Source: a virus | Reading direction: 5' to 3' (one strand) | IMG/VR virus record: IMGVR_UViG_3300035698_000775 | Span: 1 to 21,822 of that record | Length of the DNA: 21,822 bases | Part shown: positions 4,909 through 12,728 of the stretch, piece by piece | How positions within the stretch are numbered: the first letter of the stretch is position 1 | How the letters are laid out: the number at the start of each line of letters is the position of its first letter | Position numbers and translations under genes: made by a program | Notes under the pieces: generated by a model | What the model was told of the DNA's origin: nothing | Seen by the model: the letters and a program-made list of their open reading frames with translations, nothing else | Databases searched by the model: none

Positions 4909-6546
4909 ATGCTAAGTACACAAAATCTATTAGAAATATATTCTGATAATAAGTCAACGAGAGACCAATATAGGTCTACGCTGGAAGAGGCTGCGCGACT
5001 CTCTTGGCCTGCTGTTAAGGATATGGTTAGAGATGGTACGCCTGATACGAATATGGTTAAGACGGTTGACCTGCTTGACTCAGTTGGCGTTAGGTCGTCT
5101 TATAAGATGACTGCTGGAATCTTTACTAATCTAATGCCTACTGGTACGAAATGGTTTATCTTTAATCCATCTAATGCTGAAATGATAGGCGATATAGAAT
5201 CTGCTAAATGGTTCTCAATGGCAACTGATATTACTCTTAAAGAGATATGGCGGTCTAACTTCCAGAGACAGATGTTCTCTACGATACGGTCAATGGTCGT
5301 TCTTGGTACGGGTTGTATATCGGTAGTTTTGACTGACAAAAAAGACTTATTCTTTAAGTACCATAATATAGCGGATATATTCTTTGATATAGATTCTATG
5401 GGTAGGGTCGATACTGTTTATCATAGATTATGGTATACAGCGAGACAGGCACAGCAAGAGTTCCCTGATGCCGAATCTTTGGGCAAGACAATAGATAAAG
5501 AGCTAAATGATAAAAAGAAAAGCAATACTAAGCACGAGTTTGTGCATTGTGTGTACCCAAGAAAAGACTATAACCCTAAACTCAAATTAAGTAAACGAAG
5601 CAAAAAATACGTTTCTAAATATATCAATGTATCAGATAAGTTAATCGTTAAGGATGATAAAGGCTTTAACGATATGCCTTATATGGTTGGCAGGTTTGAT
5701 TTAGCACAAGATGAGCTTATGGGAACAGGGCCGGGCATTGATTTGATTCCTGAGATAAGGGAGTTATTTGCAATGCGTAAGGACTATACATTAGCCTCTG
5801 CACTTAACGTATTGCCTCCGATGATGGTTGAAGATGATGGTGTTATAGGGCCTCCAATTACAGAGCCTAATTCTGTTATGTATGTTAGGGCAGGGTCAGA
5901 ATACCCGCAACCTTATAAAACAGGTTCTAATTACCAACAGGCACAACAGGATATAGAAGCACAGCGACAAGTTGTCAAGGATGGTTATTTTACTAATATA
6001 TTCCAAGTGCTTGATGATAGGATAAATATATCATCTGCAAGAGAAGTTGACCAGTTAGCGGCGGATAGTTTTGCAATGTTAGCACCTTTTGTCAGTGGTA
6101 CTAATCAGGAAGTATCTGACCCATTGATTACAACTGTATTGAATTTGCTTATTGAGGCTAAGAAGATTGAAATTCCAGCAGGCAATGGCGAAAAATTAGA
6201 TTATGAAATAGCATATCAGGGCAGATTGGCAGTTGCTATGAGTGCAATGCAAGCGAATGCAATTGAAGCTGTACTATCTAAGTGGAGTCCGTTACAAGAG
6301 CTTTACCCTGTACTTGACAACTTTGATATTGACGGCTCAGCAGTTGATAGTGCTTTGGCGGCGGGTTATCCAGCAAATAGGATTAAAGACCCTGATGTTG
6401 TAAAGGCAGAGCGAGACGAGAGAGCTAAGGCGGCACAGCAGAAAGAGCAGGCAGAATTAGCAGACACAATGTCTAAAGCGTATAAGAATACTACTAACGC
6501 ACCACAGCCAAGTTCATTGGCAGAGGTTATCGGAGAAAATATATAA
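4909..6546 (+). CDS. Portal / head-to-tail connector (T7 gp8 type)
   Basis: This 545-aa protein would form the dodecameric portal through which terminase pumps DNA and to which the tail attaches. It fits the Head-tail connector family of podoviruses: an N-terminal helical part with ARLSWPAVKDM (about 29-39), DLLDSVGVRSSYKMTAGIFT (55-74), a PTGTKWFIF motif (77-85), a FRKFH-equivalent strand region around FFKYHNIADIFFDID (148-162), a central GTGPGIDLIPEIRELFAM motif (about 272-289) and a C-terminal helical, Ala/Gln/Lys-rich crown (about 500-545). Length is typical (500-560). The ATG follows the previous stop by one base with only AGG at 4898-4900, so coupling is likely. The last A of its stop codon is the first base of the next start (TAATG). 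Confidence 0.92.
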   Translation: MLSTQNLLEIYSDNKSTRDQYRSTLEEAARLSWPAVKDMVRDGTPDTNMVKTVDLLDSVGVRSSYKMTAGIFTNLMPTGTKWFIFNPSNAEMIGDIESAKWFSMATDITLKEIWRSNFQRQMFSTIRSMVVLGTGCISVVLTDKKDLFFKYHNIADIFFDIDSMGRVDTVYHRLWYTARQAQQEFPDAESLGKTIDKELNDKKKSNTKHEFVHCVYPRKDYNPKLKLSKRSKKYVSKYINVSDKLIVKDDKGFNDMPYMVGRFDLAQDELMGTGPGIDLIPEIRELFAMRKDYTLASALNVLPPMMVEDDGVIGPPITEPNSVMYVRAGSEYPQPYKTGSNYQQAQQDIEAQRQVVKDGYFTNIFQVLDDRINISSAREVDQLAADSFAMLAPFVSGTNQEVSDPLITTVLNLLIEAKKIEIPAGNGEKLDYEIAYQGRLAVAMSAMQANAIEAVLSKWSPLQELYPVLDNFDIDGSAVDSALAAGYPANRIKDPDVVKAERDERAKAAQQKEQAELADTMSKAYKNTTNAPQPSSLAEVIGENI

Positions 6547-6797
6547 TGGCAAAAAAAGAGAGAAAAAAGACAAGTCAGGAATGTATTGACGAACTTGCTA
6601 AGACGTATGTCGATGTATTTACCGGAATTAATGGTAAGATTATCCTTGCTGATTTAGAAGAAGCTTGTGGGCAGAACAAGACGAGTTTAAATGAAAGAGC
6701 GCCAGACGCATTACAGATGGCGTTTTGTGAAGGAAAGCGTAGAGTTTATTTAAGAATAATCGGATTTATGAAAAAGGGAAAAGAGAATGGAAAATAA
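6546..6797 (+). CDS. Bbp19-like phage protein
   Basis: This 83-aa protein resembles Bbp19 of Bordetella phage BPP-1, a small family found between portal and scaffold genes. Visible features are a basic N-terminus (MAKKERKKTS), the YVDVFTGINGKIILADLEE segment (about 21-39; F-x-x-x-G-x-x-[IV]-L-x-D-L pattern) and a C-terminal FCEGKRRVYLRIIGFM (EG-x-R-x-V-x-x-x-I pattern). Its start overlaps the portal stop by one base (TAATG), and its 3' end overlaps the scaffold gene by 11 bases, so all three are probably co-translated. The role in assembly is not established; position suggests head morphogenesis. Confidence 0.75.
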   Translation: MAKKERKKTSQECIDELAKTYVDVFTGINGKIILADLEEACGQNKTSLNERAPDALQMAFCEGKRRVYLRIIGFMKKGKENGK

Positions 6798-7563
6798 CGA
6801 AATACCGGCAGTAGATACTCCAGCAGTAGAAGCACCAGCGCATTCACCTGAAACAACGGCTTTAATGGAAGCTAAAGGCTGGAAAACAAATGATGATGTT
6901 GCAAATGCTTATACTGACCTTGAGAAAATGGCAAGGGGAGACCAGAATACTATATTACGGATTCCAGCGGATGATGATGTTGATGGTTGGTCTGGCGTTT
7001 ACCAGAAGCTTGGCAGACCTGAAACAGCAGAGGGCTATAAGTTTGAGAACAAGACTGGAATAGAACTCGATAAGGATAGTATTACCGCATTCAATAAGGT
7101 GGCTCTTGAGGGTAACTTTACTCAAAAGCAATATGAAATTGGATTAGCAGCCCACTTGGACGTATTTAAACAGTTTGAAGCGGAAGGAATACAGACTCAA
7201 AAGGATTCTGATGCCGCTTATGAAGCTGAGTTAAAGACTTGTGATGATGCTTTGACTGAAAAGTGGGGTGAGGATAGACAAGACAAGACAGTTAAAGCTC
7301 TTGAGCTGGCAAAAGAGTTGAAGATATTTGACTTGATAGAGAAAAAGAATCTTGGTAGTGACCCTGAAATAGTAGAGATGCTGTATAGTCTTTACGAAAT
7401 GAAAGACAATGATGGATTGAAAGGTTCTCTTGAGCAAAACAAACAGACTAAAGACGCTGAATTAGCAGAGATAGTAGCAAGTCCAGAATTTGTAAATAAT
7501 ATGTTACCCGGTCATAAAGAAACACACGCGCGGTTTCTTAAATTGATGGGAATTAGCGGCTAA
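6787..7563 (+). CDS. Capsid assembly scaffold protein
   Basis: This 258-aa acidic protein lies between portal and major capsid, the normal scaffold position. The N-terminus is a disordered Pro/Ala/Glu linker (IPAVDTPAVEAPAHSPE) followed by GWKTNDDVANAYTDLEKM and LRIPADDDVDGWSGVYQKLG (about 31-76), a conserved opening of podoviral scaffold proteins, then RPETAEGYKF. The rest (85-250) is almost wholly helical and charged. The C-terminus, ASPEFVNNMLPGHKETHARF, includes a short basic helix where scaffolds usually contact the shell. AAGGGAAAAGAGA precedes the ATG, and the start overlaps the previous gene. No protease catalytic residues were seen, so a separate protease role is not claimed. Confidence 0.78.
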   Translation: MENNEIPAVDTPAVEAPAHSPETTALMEAKGWKTNDDVANAYTDLEKMARGDQNTILRIPADDDVDGWSGVYQKLGRPETAEGYKFENKTGIELDKDSITAFNKVALEGNFTQKQYEIGLAAHLDVFKQFEAEGIQTQKDSDAAYEAELKTCDDALTEKWGEDRQDKTVKALELAKELKIFDLIEKKNLGSDPEIVEMLYSLYEMKDNDGLKGSLEQNKQTKDAELAEIVASPEFVNNMLPGHKETHARFLKLMGISG

Positions 7564-7691
7564 TCGAAAGACCCGCAAAATGGTAGTATTCTACTTGTGG
7601 ACTACACATTAAATAGAGCGAGGCCCTTAATAGGCTAACCAAGCGACAATTGTTAGTTTAATTAAAAGAAAGTCTATTTAAGGAAATTGTA
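7564..7691. other. Leader region before the major capsid gene
   Basis: This 128-base gap is one of the longest in the head module and precedes the most highly expressed virion gene. It holds a good ribosome binding site (AAGGAA 7680-7685), small inverted segments (GTAGT 7583-7587 with ACTAC 7601-7605, or the nested GTAG/CTAC) and a GGCC...AGGC stretch near 7622-7635. No good promoter hexamer pair and no ORF were found. It may be an untranslated leader with modest RNA structure. Confidence 0.35.
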
Positions 7692-8636
7692 ATGGCAAAT
7701 CCAAATTATGAGGACGCTTTTGTACTCGCTTACACAGCAGGATATAAAGACGTTCCGCAAGAACGTAAGAATCCTTTTGAAGGTGTTGTTATGCAGACAC
7801 CTCTTGAGGGCGAACAGATGTCATTTGATGATATTGGCACATCAACAATGACAAAGAAAACCACTAAATTTGCAGATGTAGTTTATTCTGATAATGAGTT
7901 TAGGCGTAGATGGATGTTCCCTGAATTCTACTATGATGCAAAATTAGTAGACAAACAGGACGAAATCGCACAGCATACCGAGGTTAGAAGTGCGTTTATG
8001 CGTAATCAGATTTTTGGTGTTGAAAGACAAAAACGGGATATTATCTTAGCTGGGTTTGATGCTACTGTTACTGGTGGTAAGAATCCGGGCGATGATTCGT
8101 TTAGTTTTACGAATACAGCAATAAGCAACGCAGCTGGTAGAACAATTCCTCACGATGCTACTAATGCTGGCGAAGCCGGTGGAACCTCTGCTGGGTTGAC
8201 AGTTAATAAACTTATCCTTATTAGGGAAAAGTTTGCTACACTTGGTAATGAAGATGGTATGCCAGTTCATTTGTGTTGCTCGTTCAAACAGAAATCAGAT
8301 TTACTTCGTGAAGCTGAAACTCAGAGTTGGGACACTTCTGAAATTAAAGCACTTGTTGATGGCAGGATTAATAGTTATATGGGTATCAAGTTTGTTAACA
8401 CAAACGCAATAACTATTGGTTCATCTAACGACATTGATACTGACACTAATGTTTATGAGTGTTTCGCTTGGTTGCCAGAGGGTATTCAGGCGGCTTGGCA
8501 TTTAGCTCCGACATTCAAGATTGACTACTTGCCTACAAAGGTTGGCGATACTTGGCAGATTAAGGTCGACTTCGGTGGCAATTCAATTCGGATGCACGAA
8601 GATATGGTTCTTAAAGTAGAATGCGCAAACGTTTAA
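7692..8636 (+). CDS. Major capsid protein (Phage_capsid_2 / BPP-1 type)
   Basis: This 314-aa protein forms the icosahedral shell. It matches the BPP-1-like capsid family: N-terminal MANPNYEDAFVLAYTAGYKD, the DDIGTSTMTKKTTKFADVVY segment (about 46-65), the hallmark RRRWMFPEFYYDAKLVDKQD (about 71-90) and FGVERQKRDIILAGFDATV (108-126), a central A-domain-like part with INSYMGIKFVNTN (about 228-240) and a C-terminal strand region WLPEGIQAAWHL then DYLPTKVGDTWQIKVDF. It is expected to have an HK97-type fold. AAGGAA at 7680-7685 lies 6 bases before the ATG. Position after the scaffold and before a putative cement protein agrees. No protease or cleavage site was identified. Confidence 0.9.
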   Translation: MANPNYEDAFVLAYTAGYKDVPQERKNPFEGVVMQTPLEGEQMSFDDIGTSTMTKKTTKFADVVYSDNEFRRRWMFPEFYYDAKLVDKQDEIAQHTEVRSAFMRNQIFGVERQKRDIILAGFDATVTGGKNPGDDSFSFTNTAISNAAGRTIPHDATNAGEAGGTSAGLTVNKLILIREKFATLGNEDGMPVHLCCSFKQKSDLLREAETQSWDTSEIKALVDGRINSYMGIKFVNTNAITIGSSNDIDTDTNVYECFAWLPEGIQAAWHLAPTFKIDYLPTKVGDTWQIKVDFGGNSIRMHEDMVLKVECANV

Positions 8637-8655
8637 TAATCGCGCAAACATTTAA
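8623..8655 (+). repeat. Near-perfect 14-base repeat at the capsid gene end
   Basis: GCGCAAACGTTTAA (8623-8636, the last codons and stop of the capsid gene) and GCGCAAACATTTAA (8642-8655) differ at one base and start 19 bases apart. The second copy lies in the intergenic gap just before the next ribosome binding site (AAAGG 8659-8663). Possible origins are slippage or a short duplication, or the pair could be a binding or RNA processing motif. Confidence 0.65.
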
Positions 8656-8670
8656 CGGAAAGGTTAAATT

Positions 8671-9117
8671 ATGGCAGCTATAACAACTGGTAATGGCGTA
8701 GAACAGACCAAATACGCCGCTGGTGGTATTGATAATATGGTAGGTAAGTTGTGGAATAACGATATAAAATTCGTTTATGACACATATTCACTACCTGCAA
8801 CTGATACCGCAGCAGCAGGAATGGTAATTTCAATGGGTCAAATTCCTAAGAACGCTATTGTTCTTGGTTTTATGTTTACCTCTACCGCACAGGGCGCAGC
8901 GGTAACCGCTGACGTAGAAATCGGTGGAACTGCGGCAACAACTTCGGAAGTGTTTACGGATATGACATCGGCAACGACTCAGATAGTCGGCTCTACAGGA
9001 GTATTCCCTTACACTCCATTGACGGCGGATTCAACGGTAACTTTGATTACTGCGGCTCAAGCAATTGACCCAGAATCAACAATTACATTATGCACAATCT
9101 ATGTAATGGATGTTTAA
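8671..9117 (+). CDS. Putative capsid cement / decoration protein
   Basis: This 148-aa, Ala/Thr-rich, beta-rich protein directly follows the major capsid gene, with AAAGG at 8659-8663, 7 bases before the ATG. After a short N-terminal arm (MAAITTGNGVEQTKYAAGG), residues 30-148 look like alternating strands (VYDTYSLPATDTAA, KNAIVLGFMFTSTAQ, VTADVEIGGTAAT, TVTLITAAQ, TITLCTIYVMDV), compatible with a small jelly-roll. In BPP-1-type phages the gene next to the capsid gene encodes the jelly-roll cement protein, so that role is proposed here. Sequence similarity alone would not have identified it. A strong intrinsic terminator follows (9125-9152), suggesting that capsid and cement genes end an abundant transcript. 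Confidence 0.55.
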   Translation: MAAITTGNGVEQTKYAAGGIDNMVGKLWNNDIKFVYDTYSLPATDTAAAGMVISMGQIPKNAIVLGFMFTSTAQGAAVTADVEIGGTAATTSEVFTDMTSATTQIVGSTGVFPYTPLTADSTVTLITAAQAIDPESTITLCTIYVMDV

Positions 9118-9124
9118 TTTAATT

Positions 9125-9152
9125 GGGGGCGGTTAACCCCGCCTCCTTTTTT
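9125..9152 (+). terminator. Intrinsic terminator after the head module
   Basis: GGGGGCGG (9125-9132) pairs with CCGCCTCC (9139-9146) to give an 8-bp stem with one G-U pair and a 6-base loop, followed by TTTTTT (9147-9152). It is the only complete intrinsic terminator seen in the window. It sits between the cement gene and tail tubular A, whose ribosome binding site begins only a few bases later, so partial termination would make head proteins more abundant than tail proteins. Confidence 0.85.
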
Positions 9153-9164
9153 CTTGAGGTTATT

Positions 9165-9905
9165 ATGGCACTTACAGCAGAACAAGACTTGCACAATACA
9201 GCGTTGGGTCTTATTGGTGAATATGAGATAACTGAATCAGACACCTCGTCTAAGCAATACAAGCGTTGTGTTCAATTTTATGATATTGCAAGAAACAGAA
9301 CACTTGTTTCGCACTGGTGGAATGAGGCAGAGGAAACTGTAATAATTCCACAAGAGCAATATGGCGACATTTTTAACTATACCTACAAATACGCACTTCC
9401 ATCTGATTGCTTAAAGGCTAAAGATATTGGTGAATATAAATATGATTGGGAAGTTAAGGGTGGTTATATCTTGACAGACTATTCGAGAACGCCTGCAACG
9501 TGGACTGCTGGTACGGTGTATATTGCTGGACAGTATGTAAGTTTAAGTGATATTACTTATCGATGCAATGTTAGCCATACTTCTGCAACTGCGACAAGTC
9601 CTGCGACTGACGTTGTAACTTGGACAACTGCTGGCGGTGATTACAATGTAATAGATTTTAGTTATATCAAAGAGCTTACGGATGTGTCTTTGTTCTCTCC
9701 AATGTTATATCAGGCTATTGCTTATAGATTAGCAATACTGGTAGTAGTGCCATTGACGGGCGATATGGGTAATAAGGGCAGTTTATTGCAAGAGTACAAT
9801 CAAATAGTAATGCCTCAAGCGAGAAGTATAGACGCTATGCAGGGTAAACCTAAAAAACTTATTGTAAGTCCAAATTCTTGGCGTAGAAGCAGAAATTTTG
9901 GTTAA
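9165..9905 (+). CDS. Tail tubular protein A (T7 gp11-like) with CBM-like insert
   Basis: Start ATG 9165 has GAGG at 9156-9159, 5 bases upstream; an in-frame start at 9123 would overlap the terminator and is rejected. The 246-aa product fits the podoviral tubular A family: EQDLHNTALGLIGEYEI (6-22), CVQFYDIARNRTLVSHWWN (35-53), YKYALPSDCLKAK (74-86), a C-terminal SPMLYQAIAYRLAILVVVPL helix and a PNSWRRSRNFG end. It would form the ring that joins portal to tail. Between the conserved halves, about residues 110-155 read like a CBM5/12 chitin-binding-type module: WTAGTVYIAGQYV, then YRCNVSHTS, ending in VVTWT. A similar segment is found in tubular B. The family call is strong; the binding role of the insert is inferred. 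Confidence 0.83.
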   Translation: MALTAEQDLHNTALGLIGEYEITESDTSSKQYKRCVQFYDIARNRTLVSHWWNEAEETVIIPQEQYGDIFNYTYKYALPSDCLKAKDIGEYKYDWEVKGGYILTDYSRTPATWTAGTVYIAGQYVSLSDITYRCNVSHTSATATSPATDVVTWTTAGGDYNVIDFSYIKELTDVSLFSPMLYQAIAYRLAILVVVPLTGDMGNKGSLLQEYNQIVMPQARSIDAMQGKPKKLIVSPNSWRRSRNFG

Positions 9906-9917
9906 AAGGACAATGAA

Positions 9918-10343
9918 ATGAAGAAAATACTAATGGTTTTGTCGATATTGTGTTTGACTGCAATAGCATTAGGCGCAACTGCGGCAACGTACAATAATTG
10001 GATAACCAGTAGAGGGACTTTTAGAGTTAGAAAGGTTGTATTTGGTGCGGTATCTGCATCTGAAACTGCTACATTTGTTTGGGACGGAAGTGTCAACAGG
10101 ATAGTAGTTGATATAACCGGAACTGATGCTGATGGCGATATAACAATTTCTGATACCTCTGGCGTTAATTATGTAAATTGGGAAAATAAGCTTGGTTCAG
10201 GCGACATTGATTATATTGTAAACGCTGTTGATGCAAGCGCTAACGTTTACGGCGGGCCTCCGACAAGTGGAACTCACACTATTACAATGACTGACTGTGC
10301 TGACTTAACAGCGGCTACGTTCTATATTTACTGCGATAGGTAA
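9918..10343 (+). CDS. Signal-peptide beta-rich protein between tail genes
   Basis: This 141-aa protein starts at ATG 9918 with AAAGGA (9905-9910), 7 bases upstream; an ATG at 9913 stops at once. The N-terminus is a textbook Sec signal: MKK, the hydrophobic core ILMVLSILCLTAIALGA (4-20) and an A-T-A-A cleavage region around 20-23. No lipobox is evident. The mature part (24-141) is Thr/Asp/Val-rich with alternating strands (RKVVFGAVSASETATFVWD, IVVDITGTDADGDITISD, HTITMTDCADL, ATFYIYCDR), resembling a small jelly-roll. Two cysteines, in DCADL and YCDR, could form a disulfide outside the cytoplasm. A secreted product is unexpected in a tail cluster; it could be an envelope-located or released phage factor, or the N-terminus could be a membrane-active virion segment. 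Function is not recognised. Confidence 0.65.
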   Translation: MKKILMVLSILCLTAIALGATAATYNNWITSRGTFRVRKVVFGAVSASETATFVWDGSVNRIVVDITGTDADGDITISDTSGVNYVNWENKLGSGDIDYIVNAVDASANVYGGPPTSGTHTITMTDCADLTAATFYIYCDR

Positions 10344-10345
10344 CA

Positions 10346-12706
10346 ATGGGTACAAAGATAATTAAAAACTCCTGCAATGCAGGTATATTATCAGAGAAGC
10401 TATCTGGGCGTACTGACCTATCTAAGTATTACAATGGCTGTTCGCAGATAGTGAATGGTATATGCTTACCTCAAGGTGGTATTATTAAGCGTAGTGGCAC
10501 TGAATTCATTGCTAAAGCAAAAGAGTTTATGCCTTGGGCAAAGAGTACGATATATCCGATAGGCATATTGATTTCGAGTGATAGTAATTATTATTATTGC
10601 AATGTGGCTCATACTTCCCTTGCAACTACACTTGCCGCGCAAATAATTGCTAATCCTACTTATTGGACTTTGGTCTCTGACACTGACGATGGAACGAAAA
10701 TAAAGATGTTTGGATTTGAGTTCTCTACTGACGATGTTCATACCTTAGAGTTTGGTACACGTTATATGAGAGTTTACAAATCTGGTGCAAGAGTATTTGA
10801 AACTGCACAGAGTATCATAGATATAACGCTATCAACGACAGACCCAGTAAGCGTAGAATTGACAGGACACGGCTATTTAACTGGCTATACTATTAAGTTT
10901 ACTGATGTAGGTGGTACTGACGAATTAGACGATAAAGAATATATTGTCATTAAGACTGATGATGATAATTTTACGTTATACGACACTGATAGTAGTGATT
11001 TTACAACTTGGACATCTGGTGGTACAACTAAAAAGGTCTACGAAATAACAACTCCATATTCGATAGATGACGTTTTTGAATTACACAAGACTCAGTCTGC
11101 CGATGTTATGTATATTGCACATGAAGACCACTACCCTAATCAGTTATCAAGATTGGGCGATTCTAATTGGACTTTAGCTGATGCGGCAATAACTAACGGG
11201 CCGTTCTTGTCAGAGAATACAGACGCATTAGGAATTCTTACATTTAAAACAGCGACAGTTCCGGTTTTAAAGTATTCAGTTGTCGGTGTAACTGGCACAT
11301 TAACGGCAAGTGGTACAGTTGATGGCGTTGCGAATGCTCCGTTCTTAGACGCTCACGTTGGCTCATTATGGGCGTTGAATCATTCAAGGAAAGACAACAA
11401 TACTTCTACGCCGGATAATGTTACAAATGCAGCTCCAACTACATTCACAAACGCAATAAGAATAAAAGGCAATTTTGCGTTTAAGATAACAGAATTTGTT
11501 GCTGGTACTGATTCTGCAAAGCTATGGCGAAAAGAGGGGAACGGAGAGTGGACAGAGTATGAAACTTTCCTTAGTGCAACGAGTTATTCGTCAACTGAAA
11601 CAGTTAATGATACATATTACGCATTTACCGTTTCAGTAAATACTATGGTTGGCAACTTAACAGCAAAAGAACAACTTAATAAAGGTGTGGTTAAAATAAC
11701 TGCCGTTACAAGTAGTGTATTAGTAACAGTAGAAGTAATGACAGCAGTTTATAATGAGGACGTTGTTGCGGCAAGTTATGACTCAGCAACCTCTATGTGG
11801 GCTGAGGGCGCTTGGAGTGATTATAGGGGCTATCCAAAGACCGTATCATTTTACGAGGACAGACTGTATTGGGCTGGTAACACATATAAGCCACAGACAT
11901 TATGGGGTTCTGCTACTGGTGAATACCTAAGTCATTTAACAGGTAATGTGGACTCAGACGCTATCGTATTGCCTATGAACGCTAATGATATTTCGCAGAT
12001 ACAATGGATTGCCGCAAGAAAGACTATGGTAGTAGGAACGGCAAGCACAGAGTTTGTAATAAGCGCCTCTAATCCTGATGACCCATTGACAGCAGTTGAT
12101 AAGAAGTCAACTCCGCAATCATATATAGGTAGCAATAATATTCAGCCTGTCATCTTAAATAGTGGGTTATTCTATCTTCAAAGACAAGGCAAGAAACTTA
12201 ACGTAATGACATTCTCGTATGAGATAGATTCTTATAAGTCTGAGAATGCAACTATACTCACAGATGACATATTCAACAGTATTCCTACAACAATGGCAGT
12301 ACAGTTAACGCCAGACTCCTGCTTATGGATTACAAGAGAAGATGGAGTTTTGTGTTCATTCGTTTACGAGCCAGGCGAGGAAGTGTTTGCCGCTTGGTCT
12401 GAACACGTTACAGGTTCATCTTTGCTTACTCCAATAGGATTTTTTGAGAGCGTTGCTGTTGTTCACGGAACGTCTGAGGACGAGATATGGGTATCTGTTA
12501 AGAGGATTATAAATAGCGAAACAATAAGAACTATAGAAAAGTTTTACACAAGACAAATTGATAATGTAGATGACGCTATGATGATGGATTCAGCTAAGGT
12601 GGTAAGTTCAAGTTTTGATTCACAAAATATATTATTAGCCTCTGACACTATAAGGTGTAATGAGGGTTTATGTAACTCAAGTTTATGTGGCGGTGTACCC
12701 GCTTAA
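10346..12706 (+). CDS. Tail tubular protein B (T7 gp12-like), N-terminal part
   Basis: This 786-aa protein would form the tail nozzle. It opens in the family manner: NSCNAGILSEKLSGRTDLSKY (8-28, F-x-x-G-x-L-S/gRxDl), NGCSQIVNGICLPQGGIIKR (30-49), SGTEFIA. A CBM5/12-like segment follows at about 63-109 (WAKSTIYPIGILIS, YYYCNVAHTS, PTYWTLV), then FEFSTDDVHTLEFG. A small HGL-type beta domain (about 158-230: LTGHGYLTGYTIKF ... DDDNFTLYDTDSSDF) of the kind often matched to an E1 FCCH fold comes next. Then come YSIDDVFELHKTQSADVMY and, further on, KTMVVGTASTEFVIS, SYIGSNNIQPV and a WITREDGVLCSFVYEPGEE region. The family normally continues into an HLEG.TV segment, but this ORF ends in a Cys-containing tail (CNEGLCNSSLCGGVPA). 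That missing segment is in the ORF at 13172. Start spacing: 2 bases after the previous stop. Confidence 0.83.
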   Translation: MGTKIIKNSCNAGILSEKLSGRTDLSKYYNGCSQIVNGICLPQGGIIKRSGTEFIAKAKEFMPWAKSTIYPIGILISSDSNYYYCNVAHTSLATTLAAQIIANPTYWTLVSDTDDGTKIKMFGFEFSTDDVHTLEFGTRYMRVYKSGARVFETAQSIIDITLSTTDPVSVELTGHGYLTGYTIKFTDVGGTDELDDKEYIVIKTDDDNFTLYDTDSSDFTTWTSGGTTKKVYEITTPYSIDDVFELHKTQSADVMYIAHEDHYPNQLSRLGDSNWTLADAAITNGPFLSENTDALGILTFKTATVPVLKYSVVGVTGTLTASGTVDGVANAPFLDAHVGSLWALNHSRKDNNTSTPDNVTNAAPTTFTNAIRIKGNFAFKITEFVAGTDSAKLWRKEGNGEWTEYETFLSATSYSSTETVNDTYYAFTVSVNTMVGNLTAKEQLNKGVVKITAVTSSVLVTVEVMTAVYNEDVVAASYDSATSMWAEGAWSDYRGYPKTVSFYEDRLYWAGNTYKPQTLWGSATGEYLSHLTGNVDSDAIVLPMNANDISQIQWIAARKTMVVGTASTEFVISASNPDDPLTAVDKKSTPQSYIGSNNIQPVILNSGLFYLQRQGKKLNVMTFSYEIDSYKSENATILTDDIFNSIPTTMAVQLTPDSCLWITREDGVLCSFVYEPGEEVFAAWSEHVTGSSLLTPIGFFESVAVVHGTSEDEIWVSVKRIINSETIRTIEKFYTRQIDNVDDAMMMDSAKVVSSSFDSQNILLASDTIRCNEGLCNSSLCGGVPA

Positions 12707-12728
12707 AGGAGTTTTATTATGGCTACTT
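12707..12728 (+). repeat. Shared translation-start segment, copy 2
   Basis: AGGAGTTTTATTATGGC, then one variable base, then ACTT, identical to 3307-3328 at 21 of 22 bases. It supplies the ribosome binding site and start of the 146-aa gene. A shorter related stretch, TTATTATGGCA, occurs at the tubular A start (about 9160-9170). Confidence 0.75.

Noticed and set aside
7650-7678. Promoter before the capsid gene (TTGTTA with TCTATT)
   Set aside because: Both hexamers match only 4 of 6 bases, and the start would fall on the ribosome binding site.
9123-9164. Upstream start for tail tubular A
   Set aside because: It would translate through the terminator hairpin; GAGG before ATG 9165 is better placed.
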